From an uncultured Marinicella sp. (GTDB lineage Bacteria; Pseudomonadota; Gammaproteobacteria; Xanthomonadales; Marinicellaceae): a stretch of DNA of 17,465 nucleotides. The translations under genes and the position numbers were made by a program. Below the pieces are notes generated by a model. That model was given only the letters and a program-made list of their open reading frames with translations. It made no database searches and was not told the DNA's origin. The DNA lies in NCBI GenBank assembly GCA_938008005.1, contig CALLLZ010000373.1:1-17465 (forward strand), read 5' to 3'. Positions 6,907 through 13,432 of this stretch are shown here, piece after piece; the first letter of the stretch is position 1; every line of letters starts with the position of its first letter.

Positions 6907-8163
6907 TTGCTAAACCATAACCTCGTCACATACCATCAATCTGAACATCGTTTACCCTCTGGTGAAATCAGCGATGCCACAAAAAAAATCATCTACAAGC
7001 TATTAGAAAATGGCTTTGAGGCCTATTTGGTCGGCGGCGCTGTGCGAGACTTATTACTCGGATTACACCCCAAAGATTTTGATATCGCCACCAACGCCAC
7101 TCCAGAAGACATCAAACACATATTCAAAGGCAAATGCCGCATTATCGGCCGGCGTTTTCGCCTCGCCCATGTATATATGGGAGGCAGTATTTACGAAGTA
7201 GCCACTTTCCGTGGCAGCGATGAAGGTGATCGAGTGATGAAAAAAGGGCAAATCATCAGAGACAATGTCTTCGGCACCATTGATCAAGATGCTATTAGAC
7301 GTGATTTCAGCTGCAATGCCCTGTATTACGATCTACATGAAGAAACTATATTAGACTTTGCTGCAGGTGTACATGATTTAAAGAAAGGCGAACTCAAACT
7401 GATAGGCAACCCCAACAAACGCTTTATTGAAGATCCAGTCAGAATGCTTCGCGCCGTGCGCTTTCATGCCAAACTCGGCTTAAATTTAACGGACGAAATG
7501 AAGCAAACAATTATTAACAATCGCAATCATTTAAGTAACGTACCTACTGCACGATTATTTGATGAAGCCGTAAAAATGTTTCACTGTGGCAACATGGAAA
7601 TTGCTTATAACACCCTTTCTGAACTAAAACTTTTTGAAATATTATTTCCCAAGGCTGCCAAAATCGCAGGCAAAGAAGCAGTTTGGCACGATTTTTTAAT
7701 TCAAGCCTTTAGGAATACCGACCACCGTTTACAAAATGGATTATCAGTTACACCCGTTTTCTTAACCGCCTGTGTGATGTGGTTAGAGTTTTTACCCATT
7801 TATCATCAATTACTGAACTCTGGGAAGAATTCACATGATGCATTACATGAAGCCACCACACTGGTAATGATTAGCCAACGAGAAAATTTAATGATCCCCA
7901 AAGCCATTCAAAATGGCGTCAGACAAATGTGGATTTTACAGCTTAGATTTAAAAAAATGTTCGGCAAAGGTGTCTACAGCTCTTTACACCACCCTCGTTT
8001 TCGAGCTGCCTATGATTTTTTATTGCTCAGAAATGAAGTTAATGCCGAATTGGCACAAAAAGTTGAATTTTGGACCAACATACAAACCATGTCTCCAGAG
8101 GGCATCAAAAGCCTGATTTTCGGTAAAAAAGTTAAACGCCAAAAGGTCAGTTATGACCTTTGA
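6907..8163 (+). CDS. pcnB: Poly(A) polymerase I
   Basis: A 418-residue nucleotidyltransferase of the class II poly(A) polymerase/CCA-transferase superfamily. It adds 3' poly(A) tails to RNA and so promotes decay. The head has LVGGAVRDLLLG (41-52) and the metal-binding D57-x-D59 in KDFDIATNA, followed by GRRFRLAHV (81-89), YEVATFRG (96-103), RRDF (131-134) and EDPVRMLRAVRF (175-186). These match PcnB rather than CCA-adding enzymes. The C-terminal basic tail is shorter than in E. coli. There is no in-frame ATG before the catalytic core; TTG at 6907 is the best start, with no clear Shine-Dalgarno. E. coli pcnB also has an inefficient non-ATG start. folK follows after 36 bases, a conserved gene order. 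Confidence 0.93.
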   Translation: MLNHNLVTYHQSEHRLPSGEISDATKKIIYKLLENGFEAYLVGGAVRDLLLGLHPKDFDIATNATPEDIKHIFKGKCRIIGRRFRLAHVYMGGSIYEVATFRGSDEGDRVMKKGQIIRDNVFGTIDQDAIRRDFSCNALYYDLHEETILDFAAGVHDLKKGELKLIGNPNKRFIEDPVRMLRAVRFHAKLGLNLTDEMKQTIINNRNHLSNVPTARLFDEAVKMFHCGNMEIAYNTLSELKLFEILFPKAAKIAGKEAVWHDFLIQAFRNTDHRLQNGLSVTPVFLTACVMWLEFLPIYHQLLNSGKNSHDALHEATTLVMISQRENLMIPKAIQNGVRQMWILQLRFKKMFGKGVYSSLHHPRFRAAYDFLLLRNEVNAELAQKVEFWTNIQTMSPEGIKSLIFGKKVKRQKVSYDL

Positions 8164-8199
8164 AAACATTCTATTTAACTGCAAGACTCAATATCATTG

Positions 8200-8739
8200 A
8201 TGCCTGAATCAAACCATTTACACTGCTGTTTTTTAGGTTTAGGTAGCAATCTCAATAATCCAATCAAACAATTAAATATTGCAATACATCACATCGAAAA
8301 TTTACCACGAACCCAATTTCTACATTCTGCTTCTTGGTTCCAATCTAAAGCTTGGGGCGTCACTGAACAGAACGACTTTGTAAATACTGTAATAAAAATC
8401 CGCACGACCTTAACTCCTTTGGCATTATTGAAAGCCATTAAAACCATCGAATATAGATTGATGCAGCGCCAAATCAATAAAAAGTGGCACGCCAGAAAAA
8501 TTGACATAGATATTTTACTGTATGGGCAACAAAATATTCGCAGATCACAGTTGCTGATTCCACACCCTTTAATTACCGACAGATCCTTCGTATGGAAACC
8601 TTTGTTGCAATTAAATCCAATTTTACCCATTTCTTTGAAGCAAAAGTTAAGATATGATCTCAAAAGTCGTAAAATTGCGCCTGATTTAAAGTTAATTAAA
8701 AATTTGACTCATAGCAACTCACATAAAAAAATGCGTTAA
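8200..8739 (+). CDS. folK: 2-amino-4-hydroxy-6-hydroxymethyldihydropteridine pyrophosphokinase (HPPK)
   Basis: A 179-residue enzyme of folate synthesis. It transfers pyrophosphate from ATP to 6-hydroxymethyl-7,8-dihydropterin. Visible motifs: the N-terminal FLGLGSNL (11-18), QNDFVNTV (57-64), W96-x-x-R99, the Mg-binding D102 and D104 in IDIDILLYG, and IPHPLITDRSFVWKPL (120-135) with R128. I chose ATG at 8200; a TTG lies immediately before it at 8197 but adds only one residue. No strong ribosome binding site is visible, so coupling to pcnB is likely. The lysine-rich tail after about residue 145 is longer than the usual end of the family. In E. coli panB follows; here it does not. Confidence 0.94.
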   Translation: MPESNHLHCCFLGLGSNLNNPIKQLNIAIHHIENLPRTQFLHSASWFQSKAWGVTEQNDFVNTVIKIRTTLTPLALLKAIKTIEYRLMQRQINKKWHARKIDIDILLYGQQNIRRSQLLIPHPLITDRSFVWKPLLQLNPILPISLKQKLRYDLKSRKIAPDLKLIKNLTHSNSHKKMR

Positions 8740-8745
8740 AAACAG

Positions 8746-8928
8746 ATGAATTTGTTGTATTTTTGCAACTTTAACGTGATTTTTTCATTATTTGTTGTTT
8801 TTTTTAAACAAAAAAGCAAATCAATGTTGCTTTTAAACCAATGTTGTTGTAATATTGTTACCAGTTTTGAAGTAAATCATTTAGAACTCCAAGACAAGCA
8901 GGGCACAAAAGTAAAATATCGTATTTAA
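8746..8928 (+). CDS. Possible 60-residue hydrophobic peptide, doubtful
   Basis: An open frame starts 6 bases after the folK stop and ends exactly where the terminator stem begins. The predicted peptide has a hydrophobic first third (LLYFCNFNVIFSLFVVFF) that could be one membrane segment, then a cysteine cluster (NQCCCN) and a polar tail. There is no Shine-Dalgarno. The stretch is AT-rich with poly-T and poly-A runs, which alone can yield such a composition. It may instead be a folK 3' untranslated region or the body of a small RNA ending at the terminator. Confidence 0.18.
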   Translation: MNLLYFCNFNVIFSLFVVFFKQKSKSMLLLNQCCCNIVTSFEVNHLELQDKQGTKVKYRI

Positions 8929-8956
8929 CCCATCCAATTTGGATGGGTTTTTTTTT
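8927..8956 (+). terminator. Intrinsic terminator between folK and pgi
   Basis: AACCCATCC (8927-8935) and GGATGGGTT (8941-8949) form a perfect 9-bp stem with a 5-base loop, followed by a run of Ts to 8956. It ends the pcnB-folK transcript, and any small RNA made from 8740-8926, about 60 bases before pgi begins. Confidence 0.9.
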
Positions 8957-9016
8957 GCCCATCAAATACAAAGAACCATTACAATGAATCGTTTGTAAAT
9001 TCACAATCTAGAATTA

Positions 9017-10555
9017 ATGCGTAACAATCCAATCTGGCAAAAGCTCACTGAATTAGCCCAACAAGCTGAACGAAAAAAGTTAAACCACTTGTGGCAAAAC
9101 CCCAATCATCACCAATCAATGGTATTTGAGTTTGAAGACTTGTATTTAGATTTATCAAAGAACTGGCTAGACAAGGAAGCAATGAATGCACTGTGCCAAC
9201 TAGCGGAACAGGCTAAATTGAGACCTGCTATTGAAGACATGTTCAATGGTCGGATCGTTAACACCACAGACCAACTACCTGCCACCCACACTGAATTAAG
9301 GGACCCAAATAACCCCAATTACAAGCATAATGTCCAAAACCTGTTTACGCTGGCCGATCAGGTCACGTCCGGTCAAGTTAAAACTGCATTCGGCAAACAA
9401 GTCAAACAATTAGTTAACATTGGAATTGGAGGTTCTTATTTAGGCCCACGCTTGGTGGTTGAAGCATTAACTGAATTACAAAGTGAGAGTCACATTCCTG
9501 TTTATTTCGCTGCAAGCGTCGATGACTCATTAATCAATCAGTTGTTTAAATCAATTGACATAGAACATTCCTTGTTCTGTATAAGTTCAAAGAGTTTCTC
9601 TACTGTAGAAACACTGATGAATGCCCGTGCCATTCAAACCAAACTGAAACAAATACAAGGGTACCAACCTGATCAACAACAAAGCTCTCTGATGGCCATT
9701 ACGGCCAATACAAACCGAGCTTTAGAAGTCGGCATTCCTGAGCATATGATTTTACCCTTTGATTCCTCCATTGGCGGGCGCTTTTCTTTGTGGTCATCAA
9801 TTGGCTTTCCCATCGTATTGGCAGCAGGTAAAGATCAATTTAAAGCCTTGTTAGCCGGGGCTCATCTGATGGACCAACATTACCAGCAACAACCTTTTGA
9901 ATCAAATCTGCCGGTATTGATGGCCTTGGTTTCAATTTGGTATCGTAACTTCATTGGCTTATCAGCCTATAGTTGTTTACCTTATGATGCACGTTTACGC
10001 AGCTTACCCAAATGGCTGCAACAATTGATGATGGAAAGCACCGGAAAGATGCACAATGTTGATGGCAAAGTAATTGATTACCCAACTTCACCATGGGTAT
10101 TTGGCGATCATGGCCAATTGTCTCAACATGCATTTTTTCAAGCTTTTCACCAAGGTGTTGACGCATTACCATTGGATTTTATTGGTGTTTTAGAACACAA
10201 CTCTCCAAGCCAAGACTTTCTGTTGTTCAATTTAATTGCCCAAGGTGCAGCTTTGATGCAAGGTAAAGAAGAAGACCACAGCATGAAAGGTTGCCCCGGC
10301 AATAAACCCAGTACCACCTTACTGCTAAGAAACATGTCTGCCAAATCAGTTGGACAACTATTAGCAATGTATGAGCACATGATTTACACTCAATCAGTGA
10401 TTTGGAACATCAATTGTTTCGATCAACCTGGCGTGGAACTGGGTAAAGCGATAGCACGGGACATTCAAGAACATGTAGAAAATGACTCTTTAAATGCCAT
10501 GGCATTGGACCCATCTACCATGGCATTAATAAAGAAAGTAACGGAATCCAAATAA
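9017..10555 (+). CDS. pgi: Glucose-6-phosphate isomerase
   Basis: A 512-residue cytoplasmic enzyme interconverting glucose-6-phosphate and fructose-6-phosphate. Both family signatures are present: SSIGGRFSLWSSIG (250-263) and SVIWNINCFDQPGVELGK (460-477). NIGIGGS (134-140) and SKSFSTVET (191-199) form the sugar-phosphate site. Catalytic E340 (MMESTGK), H371 (QHAFFQ) and K477 are intact. The loop before the histidine reads FGDHGQLSQH, while most relatives have W-G-E/x-x-G-T-N-x-Q-H, so Trp, Thr and Asn are all replaced. Length is shorter than E. coli (549) but normal for a compact bacterial form. Its stop TAA overlaps the next ATG by one base (10553-10557), so apbC is probably in the same operon. 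Confidence 0.94.
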   Translation: MRNNPIWQKLTELAQQAERKKLNHLWQNPNHHQSMVFEFEDLYLDLSKNWLDKEAMNALCQLAEQAKLRPAIEDMFNGRIVNTTDQLPATHTELRDPNNPNYKHNVQNLFTLADQVTSGQVKTAFGKQVKQLVNIGIGGSYLGPRLVVEALTELQSESHIPVYFAASVDDSLINQLFKSIDIEHSLFCISSKSFSTVETLMNARAIQTKLKQIQGYQPDQQQSSLMAITANTNRALEVGIPEHMILPFDSSIGGRFSLWSSIGFPIVLAAGKDQFKALLAGAHLMDQHYQQQPFESNLPVLMALVSIWYRNFIGLSAYSCLPYDARLRSLPKWLQQLMMESTGKMHNVDGKVIDYPTSPWVFGDHGQLSQHAFFQAFHQGVDALPLDFIGVLEHNSPSQDFLLFNLIAQGAALMQGKEEDHSMKGCPGNKPSTTLLLRNMSAKSVGQLLAMYEHMIYTQSVIWNINCFDQPGVELGKAIARDIQEHVENDSLNAMALDPSTMALIKKVTESK

Positions 10556-11577
10556 TGAACCAATTGACTGATAAAACAGATCCGATAACAGACCAAACTT
10601 TTAACAAATCAGTAGATTTAAATAACAAAAAAAAACGTGTTGAATTCCGTTTCCCAATTGGTAACTTTAAAACAAATTATCAACAAGCGATTCAAACTTT
10701 AACAGGAATAGAATCGATTAGACTTTCAGAAGTAATCAGACAACACCAGGCCAAAGAAAATATAAAACCCATCAAAGGTGTTAAAAACATCATCGCCGTT
10801 GCATCAGGCAAAGGCGGTGTAGGCAAGTCAACCATGAGTGTTATGCTCGCCAAAAGCTTACAACAACTCGGCGCAATAGTTGGCATTTTAGATGCCGATA
10901 TTTATGGTCCCAGTATTCCCAAAATGCTAGGAGTCAATCAAAAACCAGAATCACCTGATCAAAAATCATTTCTACCGGTGGATGCAGATGGCCTACAAAC
11001 CATGTCTTTGGGCTATATACTGGGTGAGAAAGACCCTGCTATATGGCGTGGTGCGATGGTTACCAAAGCTCTGATGCAAATGGTAGAAGATACGCGTTGG
11101 TCTAAACTGGATTATTTGATTTTGGATTTACCTCCGGGAACGGGAGACATTCAATTAACCATGATTCAAAAGATCCCAGTGACAGCCGCGGTACTGGTTA
11201 CCACGCCTCAAGACATTGCTTTACTGGATGCTCAAAAGGCTTTGGCCATGTTTCAAAAAGTCGAAATACCTGTATTAGGTGTGATTGAAAACATGAGCAC
11301 TTTTATCTGTGATAACTGCGGTCACGAATCTCATATATTTGGTCAGGACGGTGGCATCAAAATGGCAACCGAGTTTGAAGTACCTCTTTTAGGGCAAATG
11401 CCTTTGAACATTGATATAAGAACCCATATGGATGGCGGAACCCCCTCATCTATTTGGCAGAACAAACATGGTTTAAACATCAAAGCCTTAAAAATAGCTT
11501 TAAGAACCAGTCAAAATTTAGCCAAACTGCCTATTAAATTTAATTTAACTGACAGCCTAAAATTACACAAAATATAA
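10555..11577 (+). CDS. apbC: Mrp/NBP35-family iron-sulfur carrier ATPase
   Basis: A 340-residue P-loop ATPase that carries and delivers [4Fe-4S] clusters to apoproteins. The deviant Walker A motif GKGGVGKS runs from 85 to 92, with the signature lysine K86 as well as K91. DADIYGPS (113-120), DLPPGTGD (191-198) and TTPQDIALLDAQKA (216-229) are family blocks. The cluster-binding CxxC is C252-DN-C255, followed by GHESHIFG. The N-terminal 70 residues show only a weak trace of the MIP18-like domain found in many bacterial Mrp proteins. It overlaps pgi by one base and is 8 bases from dcd. The mrp-dcd pairing is common in gammaproteobacteria such as Pseudomonas. Confidence 0.93.
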   Translation: MNQLTDKTDPITDQTFNKSVDLNNKKKRVEFRFPIGNFKTNYQQAIQTLTGIESIRLSEVIRQHQAKENIKPIKGVKNIIAVASGKGGVGKSTMSVMLAKSLQQLGAIVGILDADIYGPSIPKMLGVNQKPESPDQKSFLPVDADGLQTMSLGYILGEKDPAIWRGAMVTKALMQMVEDTRWSKLDYLILDLPPGTGDIQLTMIQKIPVTAAVLVTTPQDIALLDAQKALAMFQKVEIPVLGVIENMSTFICDNCGHESHIFGQDGGIKMATEFEVPLLGQMPLNIDIRTHMDGGTPSSIWQNKHGLNIKALKIALRTSQNLAKLPIKFNLTDSLKLHKI

Positions 11578-11585
11578 AAAACATT

Positions 11586-12155
11586 ATGAGCATTAAATCA
11601 GATCACTGGATCCGCCGAATGGCCGAAAAAAACGACATGATCAGCCCCTTTGAACCCAACCAAGTCAGAACCACAGGGCGTAACAACAAAATCATTTCCT
11701 ACGGAACATCCAGCTACGGCTATGATGTTCGTTGTTCGGATGAATTTAAAATATTTCATAACATCAACTCATCGGTGGTTGATCCCAAAAGATTTGACCG
11801 CAAAAGTTTTGTAGATGTGAAATCAGATGTTTGTATCATCCCACCCAATTCTTTCTGTCTAGCACGCACCGTAGAGCACATCAAAATTCCACGCAACGTA
11901 TTGACCATTTGTTTAGGCAAGTCGACTTATGCACGTTGTGGCATCATCGTTAACGTCACGCCTTTGGAACCAGAGTGGGAAGGACATGTGACCTTGGAAT
12001 TTTCTAACACCACCCCTTTACCAGCTAAAATTTATGCCAACGAAGGGGTTGCCCAATTCTTGTTCTTTGAATCAGACGAAGTGTGTGATGTGTCATACAA
12101 AGATCGTGATGGTAAATACCAAGGCCAACAAGGCGTAACGCTTCCTAAAGCATGA
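11586..12155 (+). CDS. dcd: dCTP deaminase
   Basis: A 189-residue enzyme that deaminates dCTP to dUTP, feeding dTMP synthesis through dUTPase. It has the full family core: SSYGYDVR (42-49), GKSTYARCG (111-119) with S113 and R117, NVTPLEPEWEGHVTLEFSN (123-141) with catalytic E138, and EGVAQFLFF (153-161). The C terminus GKYQGQQGVTLPKA is the nucleotide-covering tail. Length is the common 188-190 of the trimeric monofunctional enzyme; it lacks the features expected of the bifunctional deaminase/dUTPase. The start lies 8 bases after apbC without a clear Shine-Dalgarno, suggesting coupling within the operon. Confidence 0.95.
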   Translation: MSIKSDHWIRRMAEKNDMISPFEPNQVRTTGRNNKIISYGTSSYGYDVRCSDEFKIFHNINSSVVDPKRFDRKSFVDVKSDVCIIPPNSFCLARTVEHIKIPRNVLTICLGKSTYARCGIIVNVTPLEPEWEGHVTLEFSNTTPLPAKIYANEGVAQFLFFESDEVCDVSYKDRDGKYQGQQGVTLPKA

Positions 12156-12172
12156 CCAAATTTGCCAAAAAA

Positions 12173-12205
12173 CAATCTTCATGCAGCGGGGTAACATGAA
12201 GATTG
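12173..12205 (+). promoter_or_regulatory. Hairpin enclosing the ribosome binding site and start codon of the SDR gene
   Basis: CAATCTTCATG (12173-12183) is perfectly complementary to CATGAAGATTG (12195-12205), an 11-bp stem. The 11-base loop CAGCGGGGTAA contains the only Shine-Dalgarno-like run (GCGGGG). Both possible start codons, ATG at 12181 and ATG at 12196, are inside the stem. In mRNA it would expose the ribosome binding site but pair the start codon. The structure is seen directly; any regulatory role is inferred. It is not followed by a T run, so it is not a terminator. Confidence 0.55.
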
Positions 12206-12963
12206 CTATCATCGGTAGTGGCTGGCTTGGTCTACCCTTAGCAAATCAACTGCAAACTGATGGTCATAAAATGATGTTGACCACTACACAACAAGACAAA
12301 GCAGTAAAACTTCAGCGCAATGGTTTAAACGTCATGCAGTATGAAGTCGGCGATCAACTATCTCAACCTGACCAATTGTTCAATAACGACATTATAATCA
12401 TTGCTGTCACCAGCAAAGACGTTGATGCTTTCGATATTCTCATAGACCAACTCAATCAGCAGACCTGCAAAAAACTGATTTACATCAGTTCCACTTCTGT
12501 TTATCAGAACAACAGACTTTCACATGATGAGTCCAGTCAATATCTAAACAAAGATAACCCTATATGGAAAATAGAACAGTTGATTCAAACACATCCATCT
12601 ACAACCATCATTCGCTTAGCTGGCTTAGTTGGGCCTGGCAGGCACCCAGGGCGTTTTTTCAAAAATGGCAGAACATTGAAAAATCCCACTGCTCCGGTTA
12701 ATTTGATTCATCTGGATGATTGCATAGGAATTATTCAATCAGTCATTCTGAATCAGGCTTGGAATCAAATTTTTAATGGTTGCGCAGATAACCACCCACC
12801 AAAACTAGAGTTTTACACGCGCATGGCAGACCAGTTAAATTTGGCCGCGCCTGAATTTGAGAAAAACACCGCCGGTAGTCAAAAGATTGTCGACAATAAA
12901 AAATCTAAAACAGTACTGGGTTATAAATACACCTGCCCTGATGTATTTAATATGAAATATTGA
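12196..12963 (+). CDS. Atypical SDR-family NAD(P)-binding protein, YeeZ-like
   Basis: With the start at 12196 this is a 255-residue Rossmann-fold protein opening with KIAIIGSGWLGLPLA; G7-x-G9-x-x-G12 is the dinucleotide motif. SSTSVY (98-103) supplies the usual Ser/Thr and Tyr, but the YxxxK lysine is replaced (Y103-QNN-R107), as in atypical SDRs. RLAGLVGPGRHPGRFF (140-155) and VNLIHLDDCIGII (168-180) resemble E. coli YeeZ. The substrate is unknown; sugar-nucleotide epimerase/dehydratase relatives are the wider family. ATG at 12196 is preferred over 12181 because GCGGGG lies before it and the Rossmann strand starts at once. It is the last gene of the pgi-apbC-dcd run, 40 bases after dcd. No terminator is visible after it. 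Confidence 0.78.
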   Translation: MKIAIIGSGWLGLPLANQLQTDGHKMMLTTTQQDKAVKLQRNGLNVMQYEVGDQLSQPDQLFNNDIIIIAVTSKDVDAFDILIDQLNQQTCKKLIYISSTSVYQNNRLSHDESSQYLNKDNPIWKIEQLIQTHPSTTIIRLAGLVGPGRHPGRFFKNGRTLKNPTAPVNLIHLDDCIGIIQSVILNQAWNQIFNGCADNHPPKLEFYTRMADQLNLAAPEFEKNTAGSQKIVDNKKSKTVLGYKYTCPDVFNMKY

Positions 12964-12980
12964 TCACACCACCTTAATAA

Positions 12981-13131
12981 TTAAAACGCCACATCACTTA
13001 CAGCCACTCTATTTACGACTGAAACACCTGCATCATCAGGTGCAAAAATCACCTTAAGATCGCAGCTGGCATTATGGATAAGTACAAAAGGTAAGCTCAT
13101 ACAGCCATGAATAAAGGTTAATCGAACTGTT
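12981..13131 (-). pseudogene. Remnant of a choice-of-anchor D domain related to the giant surface protein
   Basis: Read leftward from about 13131 to a TAA at 12981-12983, the frame gives TFIHGCMSLPFVLIHNASC followed by DLKVIFAPDDAG. This aligns with residues 1229-1261 of the giant protein (SLVSGSCLSLPVVIVPNARC, then ELEVMFAPDALG), including the cysteine pair and the FAPD block. The fragment has no start codon, none of the flanking domain, and no sorting tail after the stop. Its upstream end coincides with the palindromic repeat that starts at 13132, which may have broken the gene. It probably derives from duplication of the neighbouring gene or from a lost paralogue. Confidence 0.7.
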
Positions 13132-13238
13132 GTAGGATGTGTCCCTTGTGGGCACCCTTTTTTGAACCTTATGTTTTTAATCTAAAACGGGTACCCACAA
13201 GGGGTAAGCCCTACGGGGTTATACCTTATTTTGTTAAT
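13132..13238. repeat. Palindromic dispersed repeat, locus 2
   Basis: The left arm 13132-13157 (GTAGG...CACCC) and right arm 13189-13214 (GGGTACCC...CCTAC) pair at 20 of 26 positions around a 31-base spacer. The right part, 13184-13237, is the reverse complement of 474-527 with 48 of 54 bases identical. At locus 1 the arms are arranged inside out relative to here. No ORF lies inside. It joins directly onto the pseudogene fragment at 12981-13131. Confidence 0.82.
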
Positions 13239-13432
13239 TGCAGTACGTTGAACATATAAACCTGATATAGATGACAATGGTTTTTATTGATTTTTGTATG
13301 GTTATTATCCCGTAAAGCTGCCCGTGAAATGCAGGTTTATACTCTGTAAATTGATTCAACCTAGAATTATTCAACTTGGGCCTATAAAAATTAGGTACAA
13401 GTCATTTGGTTGAGTCAAATTCCCGTATTGAA
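13239..13432. other. Non-coding gap downstream of the giant surface-protein gene
   Basis: No gene is seen here. A perfect 10-bp inverted repeat, TATAAACCTG (13255-13264) and CAGGTTTATA (13332-13341), is separated by 67 bases. It is far apart and AT-rich and is not an obvious terminator. ATTCAAC occurs twice near 13350-13377. I see no intrinsic terminator for the leftward giant gene. Confidence 0.5.

Noticed and set aside
8197..8199. TTG start for folK one codon upstream
   Set aside because: An ATG follows at once at 8200 and adds or removes only one residue; ATG is the simpler choice.
12181..12195. ATG at 12181 as the start of the SDR gene
   Set aside because: No Shine-Dalgarno precedes it, and the Rossmann strand begins directly after the ATG at 12196, which has GCGGGG upstream.
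474..13238. Idea that the housekeeping block between the inverted repeats is an invertible or mobile island
   Set aside because: The matching repeats are only about 54 bases with mismatches, no recombinase is present, and the enclosed genes are core genes in conserved neighbourhoods.
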